From contig CANRLH010000003.1 in NCBI GenBank assembly GCA_947631455.1, positions 186,001 through 250,000 of the forward strand: DNA of 64,000 nt. Direction: 5' to 3'. Every line of letters begins with the position of its first letter. Positions within the stretch are counted from its first letter, which is position 1. This stretch comes from an uncultured Clostridia bacterium. Lineage in GTDB: Bacteria; Bacillota; Clostridia; Oscillospirales; Ruminococcaceae. Shown one piece after another: positions 16,905-26,816 of the stretch. Made by a program: the position numbers and the translations under genes. Under the pieces are notes generated by a model that made no database searches, was not told the DNA's origin, and saw only the letters and a list, made by a program, of their open reading frames with translations.

Positions 16905-17768
16905 CTATTTCTCCCTTGTATCGTAAGCGTTATATTTATCCCAGATCGTTTCCAAAAGCTTAAAGTTGTTTGAGATCATATCCTTTTTCTTTATGGAAAC
17001 GGCAACCAAAAGCGCATTTAAAAGAGAAAACGGCGCGACAAGAGAATCCACAAAGCTTGCCATATCGCTTCTTGCCAAAAGCAGGCAGTCAGCATACTTA
17101 GCAAGCGGAGAGTTTTCCGAGTCCGTAAAAGCCACAACTCCCGCGCCCTTATCCTGTGCAAATTTAAGCCCGGCAAGAGTCTGGGTGGAATATCTCGGGA
17201 AAGAAAACCCGATGATCACATCCTTTTCGTCGATCCTCATAATCTGTTCCAGCATTTCGCTGGCGGAAGATGGCTTGACTCTCTTTACATAAGGGAACAT
17301 AAGATTCAAATAATACTCACTAAAAGACGCAAGTGCCGATGAGCTTCTGTTTCCGATAATATAAATAGAATTCGCATTCGCTATTCTTTCAACTGCTCTG
17401 TTAAAGTCATCCTTTGAAATTCCGCCGAGAGTTTCTCTTATTCGATCAACATCTATCGACATTACCTGCTCTAAGAGATCGCCCTCTCCTATCCTGTTAT
17501 CGGTAAGCTCCATACGCTGAACGGCAGTAAGCCTGTTTCTCATAAGCTCCTGAAGATTCTTCTGAAACTCAGGATAGCCCTTAAAGCCCAGAAGAGTTGC
17601 AAATCTTACAACGGTAGATTCAGATACGCCTACATTTTCTCCCAGCTTTGAAGCGGTCATAAACGCCGATTTGTCAAAATGCTCGATTACATACTGCGCA
17701 ATAAGTCTGTGTCCCTTTGAAAAGTTATGCTTGTTTTCCTCAAGCATCTTCAAAAGATTTCCTTCCAT
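16905..17768 (-). CDS. MurR/RpiR family transcriptional regulator
   Basis: 287 aa. N-terminal HTH_6 domain (residues 1-78) with recognition helix SESTVVRFATLLGFKGYPEFQ, and a C-terminal SIS sugar-isomerase fold (about 120-260) that normally senses phosphosugars. No sugar catabolic genes are nearby; it sits inside the ftsK-to-ispH cluster, so its targets are unknown. Start ATG 17768 is 6 bp after the DUF3006 gene stop. Confidence 0.9.
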   Translation of the reverse strand: MEGNLLKMLEENKHNFSKGHRLIAQYVIEHFDKSAFMTASKLGENVGVSESTVVRFATLLGFKGYPEFQKNLQELMRNRLTAVQRMELTDNRIGEGDLLEQVMSIDVDRIRETLGGISKDDFNRAVERIANANSIYIIGNRSSSALASFSEYYLNLMFPYVKRVKPSSASEMLEQIMRIDEKDVIIGFSFPRYSTQTLAGLKFAQDKGAGVVAFTDSENSPLAKYADCLLLARSDMASFVDSLVAPFSLLNALLVAVSIKKKDMISNNFKLLETIWDKYNAYDTREK

Positions 17769-17774
17769 AACCGT

Positions 17775-17990
17775 CTATTCCTCCCAAAGAGAATCCTGAA
17801 GCTCAATGTTTTCTTTTTGTCTTTCTTCGGTTTCTTTCAAAAGCCTTATACATTGACTGTCAGTTTTTTCAATTATATCGTTTACCAGAATGTCTTTTGG
17901 CATATCCAGAATGCTCACAAAATCAATTTCTCCATTTTCGCTTTCAAGCTTTACTATTCCCTCACTTATGCTCAATACGCTATACTTCAT
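17775..17990 (-). CDS. DUF3006 family small protein
   Basis: 71 aa, soluble, acidic, with a conserved-looking start (MKYSVLSISEGIVKLESENG) and a long charged C-terminal helix. DUF3006 proteins commonly sit beside ComEC-like metallo-beta-lactamase-fold proteins, as here: the MBL stop lies 5 bp upstream of this ATG and provides its GAAGGA ribosome binding site. Function unknown. The track start at 18008 overlaps the MBL end and is less likely. Confidence 0.75.
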   Translation of the reverse strand: MKYSVLSISEGIVKLESENGEIDFVSILDMPKDILVNDIIEKTDSQCIRLLKETEERQKENIELQDSLWEE

Positions 17991-17994
17991 TATA

Positions 17995-18918
17995 TTATTC
18001 CTTCTCAACTGTCAAATCAAGATTTTTAAAATCGCAGCCAAAAACGATATTGCCGTTTTTATCTGTTCTGTATATCATGTCGGTGTATTTTTTAACGCGC
18101 TTTAGTGCCGCCTCGTTAGGATGTCCGTAGCTATTATCCGATCCCACGCTTATTACAGCGCATACCGGGTTTACGGCCTTTAACAGATTGCTTCCGGTTG
18201 AAGACGAGCTGCCGTGATGTCCCATTGCCAGTACGTCCGCAGAAAGATCTTGTTTCTTACTTAAAAGCTCTTTTTCAGCGGTAGTTTCAAGGTCGCCCAT
18301 AATCAAAAACTTTCCAGCATTGGTAGTTATCTTAGTCACTACCGAATAGTTGTTAAGGTCGCTGTAATCACCGCTCATGGCAAAAGTGTTCACGGTAACG
18401 CTTCCCAAAGAAAACTCCTCGTCCTTTGCAGCATTTACCTTAAGCCCCTTGTTCTTTATTGCATTTAATAAATTTGTATACGTAAGGCTTGTCGGGACAA
18501 GCTTATCGGGAATTTTCGGCATAATGATCTTGCTTACCTCAATGTCGCTGTTTATAACGTCAATAAGCCCGCCTATGTGATCTGTGTGCTGGTGAGTTGC
18601 TATAATGTAATCAAGCTTTGTTATCCCGCACGTCTTAAGATAAGCCACAACATCTTTGCCTTTTTCAGCCTCACCGCCGTCAATAAGCATTGAGCTGTCG
18701 CCTGATATTACAAGTGCGCTGTTACCTTGACCTACATCAATAAAGCTTACCGATGTATCAGACTCAAGCGCATTTTGTATACCTTCTGTGATATCTGCCT
18801 TTTCACCCAGAGATATAATTTTAAAATGATCGAGCAGCCCGAAAACTAAAACTACTAGTCCTACAAGAGCAATACCAAATGCGCTTATTTTATTTTTTGT
18901 CTTTTTATTTTTTGCCAT
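17995..18918 (-). CDS. Membrane-anchored ComEC/Rec2-like MBL-fold hydrolase
   Basis: 307 aa. An N-terminal TM helix (ISAFGIALVGLVVLVFGLL) anchors an extracellular metallo-beta-lactamase fold. The metal motif is ATHQHTDHIGGLIDV (HxHxDH), with later ligands in IMGDLETTAEKEL and LAMGHHGSSSST. It resembles the C-terminal nuclease-like domain of ComEC without the channel part. Known relatives act on DNA or phosphodiesters; substrate here is unknown. Paired with the DUF3006 gene. Confidence 0.88.
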   Translation of the reverse strand: MAKNKKTKNKISAFGIALVGLVVLVFGLLDHFKIISLGEKADITEGIQNALESDTSVSFIDVGQGNSALVISGDSSMLIDGGEAEKGKDVVAYLKTCGITKLDYIIATHQHTDHIGGLIDVINSDIEVSKIIMPKIPDKLVPTSLTYTNLLNAIKNKGLKVNAAKDEEFSLGSVTVNTFAMSGDYSDLNNYSVVTKITTNAGKFLIMGDLETTAEKELLSKKQDLSADVLAMGHHGSSSSTGSNLLKAVNPVCAVISVGSDNSYGHPNEAALKRVKKYTDMIYRTDKNGNIVFGCDFKNLDLTVEKE

Positions 18919-18991
18919 TTTTCCTTACCCTGATAAGTGACTAATTACACTTAAAATACTGATAACTCTCAATCCGCCTTAGGCTGATTTT

Positions 18992-21472
18992 TTAAATATC
19001 GCTCATAGCGTTTCTCTCAAGCCACTGTTCCTTTGAAATCAGAACCTCCCTTGGCTTTGCCCCCTGTGCGGGACCTATGATACCTCTTGCCTCAAGCTCG
19101 TCCATAAGTCTTGCCGCCCGCGCATAGCCAAGGCTTAGCTTCCTTTGCAAAAAAGAAGTTGAAGCCTGTCCGGACTCAACTATTATCTTAACAGCGTCCT
19201 CAAACTTCTCATCAGTGCCGCTTTCCTCAGCCTCGTCGTTTGAAATTCTCTTATCGTTTTTGACCTGTGGCACATGGCGCTCAATGTCCTCAATAATTTC
19301 GTCGCTGTACTCGGTATTAGACAAATTTTTCAAATAATTTACAACCGCTCTGACTTCACTTGTCGGAATAAAGCTTCCCTGAATTCTCATAGGCTTACCC
19401 ATTCCCACAGGCTTATAAAGAAGGTCTCCGCGTCCTAACAGCTTATCGGCTCCGCCCTCATCGAGAATTACTCTCGAGTCTACATTATTAGATACCTTAA
19501 GCGCAACACGGCTTGGGATATTAGCCTTGATAAGTCCCGTTACAACGTCAACACGAGGCGACTGTGTTGCTATAATAAGGTGCATTCCCGCCGCACGTGC
19601 AAGCTGTGCAATCCGGCAAATTGAGTCCTCGACCTCTTTGGGTGCCGCCATCATAAGGTCTGCCAGCTCATCAATAACTATGACGATCTGCGAAATAGGC
19701 TCTAAATCATCCTTATCCTTCTGATATTCATTGTAATCCTCAAGATCTCTTACACCGTTATCGGCAAAGGTCTTGTATCTTCTCATCATCTCAGCAACAG
19801 CCCAGCCAAGCGCTCCCGCCGCTTTTCTTGCGTCAGTGACAACGGGTATAAGAAGATGAGGAATTCCGTTATAGATTGGAAACTCAACCTGCTTCGGGTC
19901 GATAAGAATAAGCTTCACCTCATCAGGAGATGCCTTGTAAAGAATATTCATTATTATTGAATTTGTAAACACCGACTTACCGGCGCCGGTTGTTCCTGCA
20001 ACAAGAAGATGCGGCATTTTTGCAATATCGCCCATAACGATACTGCCCTCGATATCCTTGCCGACTGCGAACTCAAGCTTGCCCTTGCTTTGTCTGAACT
20101 CCTCGCTGTCAATAAGCTCTCTTATAGACACACTGTCGCGGTTGGTGTTTGCGATTTCAATTCCCACCGCTGCCTTTCCCGGGATAGGCGCTTCAATTCT
20201 TATCCCCTCAGCAGCAAGATTAAGCGCAATATCATCGGCAAGACCGGTGATTCTGGCAACCTTGACTCCGGCTGCCGGCTGAAGCTCATAACGTGTTACT
20301 GAAGGACCTCTGTGAACACCCACGATCCTTGTCTGGACACCAAAGCTTTTAAGGGTTTCTACAAGGGTATTTCCCCTCTCTCTGATTTCATTTTGATATG
20401 TACTTTCTGATACCTTTTTGTTTGCGAACTTTAAAAGATCAAGCGGAGGCGGCTGATAAAGTCCTTTTTCGCCCTCTTTTCCAAAGAAAGAAGTCTGACC
20501 GTCGCTTTCAACGTATATATCATTCTTTGCATTTTCCTGCTTAGACTTTGAAGTGCTGCGCCTTTTTACCGCTTTTTTGATGATCTCGTCATATTCGTCC
20601 TGCTTAGCGTCTAAAACACTCTTTTTTTCTAAAACAGTCTTTGCCGCGCGCTTTTTCTCCGGTTGTTTAGAAACACTGTCATCGGTAATAAATTTTGCAG
20701 GATCAAAGTTGTTGTCTCTGAGCGTTTTATTAAGGTGGTCAGGATAAAGCTTTGAAGTATCTGCGTCATAATACTTTGCAATATCAATCTCTCTATCTTT
20801 TGCGGTTTTCCTTGCCTTTCGCTCCTCCTGCTTCTGGGCGTTCACCGCTCTATCCTCCTTTATTGCGACAACGCTCTTTTTAACGGGCTTTGAAAAACCG
20901 GTCAGAAGATCTTTGAAGCTAATGTGAAAGATAAGCATTAAAAAAATTGCCATTATTAAAATGAGTATTATGCTTGAGCCTACCCTGCCCAGCACGGCAG
21001 ATGCCGGCCATCCGAGTATTGCGCCAAAGATGCCGCCGCCGGACATATTCACTGATTTATCATAAATATATCCCAGCCGTTCGCCGAAAGACGCGCCAAG
21101 TGGCACGGGAACTCCCACAATGATCGTGTGAAAGATGCCGCACAAAAGTAATACAAAAAAGACCGTTTCAACAATCTTTGCGATCGCGAGGTTTTCTGAT
21201 TTAGAAAACGCGATCTGGATCGACAGCACCACCAAAAGCGGACCGATAAAATACAAAGGCACGCCAAAAACGCCCCTTACAGCCGTGTGAAGCGTACCCC
21301 AAAAGGCGTCCCCTGATATATATGTAAGTGCAATTATCAAAACACCGAGTATGAAAAATATTCCCGCAGGCAACTGCTTGCTTACGGTGTTTTTTTCACT
21401 TTGTTTTTTCTTCGCGGTGCTTTTAACAGCCTTTGTTGGCTGTCTTTTTGCAGGCTTTTTTGATGCAGCCAT
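18992..21472 (-). CDS. ftsK: DNA translocase FtsK/SpoIIIE
   Basis: 826 aa hexameric DNA pump for chromosome segregation at the septum. Basic N-terminus, four TM segments between about residues 30 and 190, a charged linker (200-340), then the motor: Walker A VAGTTGAGKSVFTNS, Walker B IVIVIDELADLMM. A C-terminal winged-helix gamma domain (SFLQRKLSLGYARAARLMDELEARG) reads orientation sequences. AAAGGAG precedes the ATG. The tepA-ylzJ-ftsK order matches the tepA-ylzJ-spoIIIE order of Bacillus, with uppP inserted. Confidence 0.95.
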   Translation of the reverse strand: MAASKKPAKRQPTKAVKSTAKKKQSEKNTVSKQLPAGIFFILGVLIIALTYISGDAFWGTLHTAVRGVFGVPLYFIGPLLVVLSIQIAFSKSENLAIAKIVETVFFVLLLCGIFHTIIVGVPVPLGASFGERLGYIYDKSVNMSGGGIFGAILGWPASAVLGRVGSSIILILIMAIFLMLIFHISFKDLLTGFSKPVKKSVVAIKEDRAVNAQKQEERKARKTAKDREIDIAKYYDADTSKLYPDHLNKTLRDNNFDPAKFITDDSVSKQPEKKRAAKTVLEKKSVLDAKQDEYDEIIKKAVKRRSTSKSKQENAKNDIYVESDGQTSFFGKEGEKGLYQPPPLDLLKFANKKVSESTYQNEIRERGNTLVETLKSFGVQTRIVGVHRGPSVTRYELQPAAGVKVARITGLADDIALNLAAEGIRIEAPIPGKAAVGIEIANTNRDSVSIRELIDSEEFRQSKGKLEFAVGKDIEGSIVMGDIAKMPHLLVAGTTGAGKSVFTNSIIMNILYKASPDEVKLILIDPKQVEFPIYNGIPHLLIPVVTDARKAAGALGWAVAEMMRRYKTFADNGVRDLEDYNEYQKDKDDLEPISQIVIVIDELADLMMAAPKEVEDSICRIAQLARAAGMHLIIATQSPRVDVVTGLIKANIPSRVALKVSNNVDSRVILDEGGADKLLGRGDLLYKPVGMGKPMRIQGSFIPTSEVRAVVNYLKNLSNTEYSDEIIEDIERHVPQVKNDKRISNDEAEESGTDEKFEDAVKIIVESGQASTSFLQRKLSLGYARAARLMDELEARGIIGPAQGAKPREVLISKEQWLERNAMSDI

Positions 21473-21504
21473 TTTTAGTCTCCTTTATTTTTGTCTTTAT
21501 CTTT

Positions 21505-22359
21505 TTATAAGCTTAACGGCTTTCCCATTATTGCTTCTACGATAGATATTAAAATAACGATTACTCCGAGTACTGCCGTATAATATGCAAACACCTTAAA
21601 CTTATCGCTTTTTACAAGCCAGCTCACCATTTTTATGGCGCCTATCCCCACTGCCGCTGCGATAAAAAATCCGATAATGTAATCTGCCTTAAACGACATA
21701 TCCGTTTCGACCGCGTCCTTAAGCTCAACAAAACATCCTCCCAAAACGGCAGGTATTCCGAGAATGAACGAATATTTGACCGCTGTGTCTCTTGACATGC
21801 CGCAAAAAAGTCCTGAAGATATAGTCGAACCTGAGCGGGAAACTCCGGGAAGCAGGGCTATTGACTGGAAAAATCCTACTGTAACCGCATCTCTTCCGCT
21901 TATCTGTCCCAAGGTTTTGCTGCCCTTTGTGCATTTATCAGAAAGAAACAGTATGGCCGCCGTGTAAAGGAAACATATTCCCTCTGCAAAGATCGATGCA
22001 TCCTCTGCAAATCCCTCGAAAAAATTCTTAAACAGATAAAACGGAACAAGCACCAGCGTAGAGATGATAAGCATGATTATCGCTCTTCTGTCACCGTTCA
22101 TATTTTTAAAAAACTCTCTATGTACCAGATCCTTGCAGCTTCGTCCGAACTCCTTGATAAGATCCCATATCGTCGGCCAAAACGCAATAAAGATAGCTAC
22201 AAGCGTTCCCAGATGGAGTATTGCAGAAAGCAGCAGCGCCCCCTCGCCGCTTTTTCCTGTAAAATGCTGAAACAGCGAAAGATGTCCCGAGCTTGAAATG
22301 GGCAGAAACTCCGTCAGTCCCTGAATTATTGCCTGAAAAATCGTGTTTAGTACCGACAT
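21505..22359 (-). CDS. uppP: Undecaprenyl-diphosphatase
   Basis: 284 aa, about eight TM helices. Recycles the lipid carrier of peptidoglycan synthesis by dephosphorylating C55-PP; confers bacitracin tolerance. Family motifs visible: IIQGLTEFLPISSSGHLSLF near the N-terminus and LLPGVSRSGSTISSGLFCG in the middle. ATG 22359 follows GCAGGAGG. Lies 3 bp after ylzJ. Confidence 0.95.
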   Translation of the reverse strand: MSVLNTIFQAIIQGLTEFLPISSSGHLSLFQHFTGKSGEGALLLSAILHLGTLVAIFIAFWPTIWDLIKEFGRSCKDLVHREFFKNMNGDRRAIIMLIISTLVLVPFYLFKNFFEGFAEDASIFAEGICFLYTAAILFLSDKCTKGSKTLGQISGRDAVTVGFFQSIALLPGVSRSGSTISSGLFCGMSRDTAVKYSFILGIPAVLGGCFVELKDAVETDMSFKADYIIGFFIAAAVGIGAIKMVSWLVKSDKFKVFAYYTAVLGVIVILISIVEAIMGKPLSL

Positions 22360-22362
22360 TTG

Positions 22363-22584
22363 CTAAAACCTCCTGCTTTCGTCCACATTGCTGATATTCG
22401 TAAACGGATATACCTGCGGGTCAAGATAGTCATAAGGATTTGTAGAATGAAGTCTGTCTATATACTCCTCATCACCTATTTTATAAGTATCCACATTAAG
22501 TCCTTTATATGCCCGCGCGTTTCTTATAGCTGTATCGTTATTTGTTTTAAATACATCGTAATAGTTTAATATTGTGTGAAACAT
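22363..22584 (-). CDS. ylzJ: YlzJ-like small protein
   Basis: 73 aa. Starts MFHTILNYYDVF, matching the pattern of YlzJ-like proteins (hydrophobic start then a short acidic body). Its place between tepA and ftsK is the same as in Bacillus, the main support for the name. Function unknown. The track ORF starts 25 codons further upstream inside tepA; ATG 22584, one base after the tepA stop, is more likely. Confidence 0.72.
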   Translation of the reverse strand: MFHTILNYYDVFKTNNDTAIRNARAYKGLNVDTYKIGDEEYIDRLHSTNPYDYLDPQVYPFTNISNVDESRRF

Positions 22585-22585
22585 C

Positions 22586-23296
22586 CTAATCGTCCCCCTT
22601 TTCTTCAATAAGACTGTACAAGCATTCAATAGCTTCAGAAAGGCCCCCGAGATTGTCAATAAGCCCTTCTTTTACTGCGTCCTCACCGTTAAGACAGGTG
22701 CCGACGTCCATGACAAGCTCTCCCGTTTTCATCATAAGCTCCCTGAACCTCTCAGAGGTTATTTTCGAATTGTCAGAGACAAATCTTATGATCCTCTCCT
22801 GCATTCTTTCAAAATAAGAAAGCGTTTGGGGAACTCCCAGAACAAGCCCATTCATTCTGACAGGGTGAATAGTCATCGTCGCGCTTGGTACAATAAACGA
22901 CCTTTTAGCGCATACCGCAAGGGGAACTCCTATCGAGTGTCCACCGCCGACGACGATAGAAACGCTGGGCGTCTTCATACCGGCAACAAGCTCGGCTATT
23001 GCAAGACCTGCCTCAACATCGCCGCCGACGGTATTGAGTATGATCACAACTCCTTTGATGCTCTCGTCCTGCTCGATAGCCACAAGCGCAGGTATGATGT
23101 GCTCGTATTTTGTAGTCTTATTCTGAGGTGGAAGCAAATAATGCCCCTCTACCTCACCTATTATAGTAAGACAATGTATAAGATGCTTTGCTCCTTTAAG
23201 CTCGACCTGACCTAGCTTTTCGATCTGCTCTGTCTGCTCGTTTTGCGAATTACCTTCCTGCTTTTCGGAGCCTTGGTTTGTATTCTCATCAGCCAT
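22586..23296 (-). CDS. tepA: ClpP-family serine protease TepA-like
   Basis: 236 aa. A low-complexity polar N-terminus (about 40 residues rich in E, N, Q) precedes a ClpP/crotonase fold. The nucleophile Ser is in [12 protein letters not shown] and the His in [10 protein letters not shown]. TepA was described in B. subtilis as translocation-enhancing, and it is conserved in spore formers. ATG 23296 preferred over the track start 14 codons earlier. First gene of the leftward cluster reaching 12248. Confidence 0.88.
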   Translation of the reverse strand: MADENTNQGSEKQEGNSQNEQTEQIEKLGQVELKGAKHLIHCLTIIGEVEGHYLLPPQNKTTKYEHIIPALVAIEQDESIKGVVIILNTVGGDVEAGLAIAELVAGMKTPSVSIVVGGGHSIGVPLAVCAKRSFIVPSATMTIHPVRMNGLVLGVPQTLSYFERMQERIIRFVSDNSKITSERFRELMMKTGELVMDVGTCLNGEDAVKEGLIDNLGGLSEAIECLYSLIEEKGDD

Positions 23297-23414
23297 TTTC
23301 AAATTACCGCCCTGTCTTTTTGTAAATATTATCTGCAATCAGGCGATAAATATACATTTTATTTTGCATAATTTCTTTCAAATGACGATCAACATTTAGA
23401 ATACATACATATTT

Positions 23415-23442
23415 ATTATACCATATATGTTGTCAAAGTCAA
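23415..23442 (-). promoter_or_regulatory. Promoter for the tepA-ftsK-ispH cluster
   Basis: Minus strand TTGACT, 16-nt spacer, TATAAT, about 120 nt before tepA. Confidence 0.65.
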
Positions 23443-23530
23443 TATCAAACCGTTAAAATCGGCGAATTATGAAAGAAGAAAGTTATTTTTATCTTCACTT
23501 GTTTTTTTGAATTAAAAGATATTTAAACGA

Positions 23531-23548
23531 TTGTTAAATTCTTGACAA
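23531..23548 (+). promoter_or_regulatory. Rex operator
   Basis: TTGTTAAATTCTTGACAA matches the clostridial Rex site TTGTTAANNNNTTAACAA with a single mismatch and overlaps the -35 of the acn-icd-rex promoter. Predicts repression by Rex when NADH/NAD+ is low, and autoregulation. Confidence 0.8.
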
Positions 23549-23570
23549 ACTACTTTTTATATTATAAAAT
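23542..23570 (+). promoter_or_regulatory. Promoter for acn-icd-rex
   Basis: TTGACA, 17-nt spacer, TAAAAT; the -35 is shared with the Rex operator. Confidence 0.8.
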
Positions 23571-23630
23571 ATATGTATGCATAAGAGCTTTTTTATAAAC
23601 GCGCTCGTTAATACGGAAAGGATTGATTTT

Positions 23631-25571
23631 ATGGGTCTTACTTTGACAGAAAAGATTCTCAAAAGCCACCTGGTTGACGGAGAATTTAAAAAAGGTGCTG
23701 AAATAGGCATAAAAATTGACCAGACATTAACACAGGACGCAACCGGAACTATGGCGTATCTTGAATACGAAGCCATGGGCGTTCCAAGAGTAAAAACAGA
23801 GAGAAGCGTTGCATACATCGACCACAATACGCTACAGTCCGGCTTTGAAAACGCAGATGATCACCGCTTTATTGGTTCAGTAGCCAAAAAGCACGGAATA
23901 TATTTCTCACGTCCCGGAAACGGTATCTGCCATCAGGTGCATCTTGAGCGTTTCGGGGTTCCCGGTAAGACGCTTATCGGCTCTGACAGCCACACGCCAA
24001 CAGGCGGCGGGATCGGTATGATAGCAATCGGCGCGGGCGGACTTGATGTTGCCGTTGCCATGGGCGGCGGAGCTTATTATATAACCTATCCTAAGATCGT
24101 AAAGGTAAACCTTACAGGAAGGCTTTCTCCGTGGGTCGCTGCCAAGGATGTTATCCTTGAGGTACTCAGAAGGCTTTCTGTCAAAGGCGGCGTCGGAAAG
24201 GTAATTGAATACACGGGCGTCGGCGTAAAGACGCTTTCTGTTCCGGAGCGTGCGACTATAACAAATATGGGTGCTGAGCTTGGCGCCACTACATCTATAT
24301 TCCCTAGCGATGAGATAACGCTTGAGTTTTTAAAGGCTCAGAACCGGGCGGATGTCTTCACAGAACTTTCTGCCGATGAAGACGCGCAATATGACGAGAT
24401 TATCGACATAGACCTATCCGCGCTTGTTCCGCTAACAGCGTGTCCTCACTCACCTGACAACGTAAAAACCGTTGAGGAGCTGGGAGCTATGAAGATAGAT
24501 CAGGTATGTATAGGCTCCTGCACAAACTCCTCACTTATGGATATGCTCAAGGTCGCTCATATATTAAAGGGAAAAACCGTACATCCTGATGTTTCTTTGG
24601 CTATTGCACCCGGCTCAAAGCAGGTGCTTAATATGCTTGCTAAAAACGGCGCGCTGTCTGTTATGATAGACGCCGGTGCAAGAATACTCGAATCTGCCTG
24701 CGGCCCCTGTATCGGAATGGGACAGTCGCCGAACTCAGGCGGAATATCGCTGAGGACATTCAACAGAAACTTTGAGGGAAGAAGCGGTACTAAGGACGGA
24801 CAGATTTATCTTGTATCGCCTGAGGTCGCAGCTGTCTCCGCCATAAACGGATATCTCACAGACCCGAGGACATTAGGCGATATGCCAGAGTTTAAGCTTC
24901 CGGAGGTTTTTGAGATAAATGATAATATGATAGTTCCTCCTGCATCGGCAGAAGAAATGGATAAAGTGGAGATTTTAAGAGGACCTAACATAAAGCCATT
25001 CCCGAAGACAGAGCCTTTGTCAGATACAATACACGCGGCTTGCTCTCTCAAGGTTGGAGACAACATAACAACCGACCATATTATGCCGGCCGGTGCGAAG
25101 ATTCTGCCGCTAAGATCAAACATACCGGCAATTTCGAAGCATTGCTTTACGGTATGCGACGAAGATTTCCCTGAAAGAGCGCTTACACTTAAAAGGAGCA
25201 TTATTGTCGGCGGCGCAAACTATGGACAGGGCTCTTCAAGAGAACACGCAGCACTTGCCCCGCTTTATCTTGGCGTCAAGGCTGTGCTTGTCAAGAGCTT
25301 TGCAAGGATCCACCGGGCGAACCTGATAAACGCGGGCATTCTGCCTCTTACTTTTGTAAACGAAAATGACTACGAAAAAATCGGTCAGGGCGATGATCTG
25401 TTGCTTGAAGATGTACGTCAAAATATAATTGACGGCAAACAAGAGCTTACGCTTGTAAATAAAACAAAGGGCATAGAGATACCTGTTTTATGTGAGCTTT
25501 CAGGCAGAACAAAGGACATCATACTCGCCGGGGGACTTCTTGATTACACAAGAGAGTCACTTAATAGATAA
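23631..25571 (+). CDS. acn: Aconitate hydratase
   Basis: 646 aa [4Fe-4S] enzyme interconverting citrate and isocitrate. Substrate loop [14 protein letters not shown]; cluster cysteines in GSCTNSS and [12 protein letters not shown]-terminal swivel domain with [18 protein letters not shown]. This shorter, roughly 640-residue form is common in clostridia. ATG 23631 is preferred over the track start 18 codons upstream; GGAAAGG lies before it. With icd it makes 2-oxoglutarate; citrate synthase is not in the window. Confidence 0.93.
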   Translation: MGLTLTEKILKSHLVDGEFKKGAEIGIKIDQTLTQDATGTMAYLEYEAMGVPRVKTERSVAYIDHNTLQSGFENADDHRFIGSVAKKHGIYFSRPGNGICHQVHLERFGVPGKTLIGSDSHTPTGGGIGMIAIGAGGLDVAVAMGGGAYYITYPKIVKVNLTGRLSPWVAAKDVILEVLRRLSVKGGVGKVIEYTGVGVKTLSVPERATITNMGAELGATTSIFPSDEITLEFLKAQNRADVFTELSADEDAQYDEIIDIDLSALVPLTACPHSPDNVKTVEELGAMKIDQVCIGSCTNSSLMDMLKVAHILKGKTVHPDVSLAIAPGSKQVLNMLAKNGALSVMIDAGARILESACGPCIGMGQSPNSGGISLRTFNRNFEGRSGTKDGQIYLVSPEVAAVSAINGYLTDPRTLGDMPEFKLPEVFEINDNMIVPPASAEEMDKVEILRGPNIKPFPKTEPLSDTIHAACSLKVGDNITTDHIMPAGAKILPLRSNIPAISKHCFTVCDEDFPERALTLKRSIIVGGANYGQGSSREHAALAPLYLGVKAVLVKSFARIHRANLINAGILPLTFVNENDYEKIGQGDDLLLEDVRQNIIDGKQELTLVNKTKGIEIPVLCELSGRTKDIILAGGLLDYTRESLNR

Positions 25572-25590
25572 ACAGTTACGGAGGAAGAAT

Positions 25591-26811
25591 ATGACAGATA
25601 AAATCAAAATGACAACGCCGCTTGTTGAAATGGACGGCGACGAGATGACAAGAATACTGTGGAAGTGGATCAAGGACATTCTTATCACGCCATATGTTGA
25701 GCTTAAAACAAAGTATTACGACCTGGGGCTTCCCTATCGAAACGAGACAAACGACAAGGTCACATTTGACTCGGCTGAGGCTACAAAAAAATACGGAGTT
25801 GCGGTAAAATGCGCTACCATAACTCCAAATGCCGCAAGAATGCCGGAGTACAACCTCAAGGAAATGTGGAAGTCGCCAAACGGCACGATCAGAGCCATAC
25901 TTGACGGAACTGTTTTCAGAACTCCGATTATAGTCAAGGGCATATCTCCTTACATTCCCACATGGACAAAGCCGATAACCATTGCGCGTCATGCGTATGG
26001 AGACGTTTATAAGAACTCAGAAATGCGGGTCCAGAAAGGTTCAAAAGCAGAACTTGTAGTAACAGACAAGAACGGAAACGAGACAAGGCAGGAAATTTAC
26101 GACTTCACAGATTCCGACGGAATAATTCAGGGACTTCACAACAAGGACGAAAGCATCGCAGGCTTTGCAAGAGCTTGCTTTAATTACGGACTTGATTTAA
26201 AGCAGGATGTCTGGTTTGCCACCAAGGACACTATCTCTAAAAAATACGACCACAGATTCAAGGATATTTTTGGTGAGATATACGAAAAAGAATACAAGGA
26301 CAGATATGAGGCGCTCGGCATTGAATATTTCTACACGCTAATCGACGATGCTGTAGCAAGAGTAATACGCTCAAACGGAGGATATATCTGGGCCTGCAAG
26401 AATTACGACGGTGATGTTATGAGCGATATGGTATCGACAGCATACGGGTCGCTTGCAATGATGACGTCAGTCCTCGTGTCACCCGATGGCATATACGAAT
26501 ACGAAGCTGCACATGGAACGGTGCAGCGCCACTACTATAATTATCTTAAAGGCGAAGAAACTTCGACAAACTCAGTTGCAACTATTTTTGCATGGAGCGG
26601 AGCGCTCAGAAAACGCGGTGAGCTTGACGGTCTTGACGATCTTATCGACTATGCAGATAAGCTTGAAAAAGCAACTATCAATACCATTGAGGATGGCGTT
26701 ATGACAGGAGACCTCTATCTTCTCTCAAGCCTTGAGAACAAGAAAAAGGTAGATTCCGAGACATTTCTAAAAGAGATCGGCACTCGTCTTGATGCGATGA
26801 TGAGCAAATAA
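25591..26811 (+). CDS. icd: Isocitrate dehydrogenase (NADP), type II eukaryote-like
   Basis: 406 aa. Oxidative decarboxylation of isocitrate to 2-oxoglutarate, here most likely for glutamate synthesis. Belongs to the homodimeric eukaryote-like class: [53 protein letters not shown] and RHAYGDVYK closely parallel animal IDH1/2. GGAGGA precedes ATG 25591, 19 bp after acn; the track start 33 codons upstream lies in acn. Confidence 0.95.
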   Translation: MTDKIKMTTPLVEMDGDEMTRILWKWIKDILITPYVELKTKYYDLGLPYRNETNDKVTFDSAEATKKYGVAVKCATITPNAARMPEYNLKEMWKSPNGTIRAILDGTVFRTPIIVKGISPYIPTWTKPITIARHAYGDVYKNSEMRVQKGSKAELVVTDKNGNETRQEIYDFTDSDGIIQGLHNKDESIAGFARACFNYGLDLKQDVWFATKDTISKKYDHRFKDIFGEIYEKEYKDRYEALGIEYFYTLIDDAVARVIRSNGGYIWACKNYDGDVMSDMVSTAYGSLAMMTSVLVSPDGIYEYEAAHGTVQRHYYNYLKGEETSTNSVATIFAWSGALRKRGELDGLDDLIDYADKLEKATINTIEDGVMTGDLYLLSSLENKKKVDSETFLKEIGTRLDAMMSK

Positions 26812-26816
26812 TCAAA

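Noticed and set aside
18945-18991. AATCCGCC/GGCTGATT hairpin after the MBL promoter region as a terminator for ftsK
   Set aside because: The T-run is on the plus strand, opposite to all genes here; on the leftward transcript it lacks a U-tract, so the cluster likely reads through.
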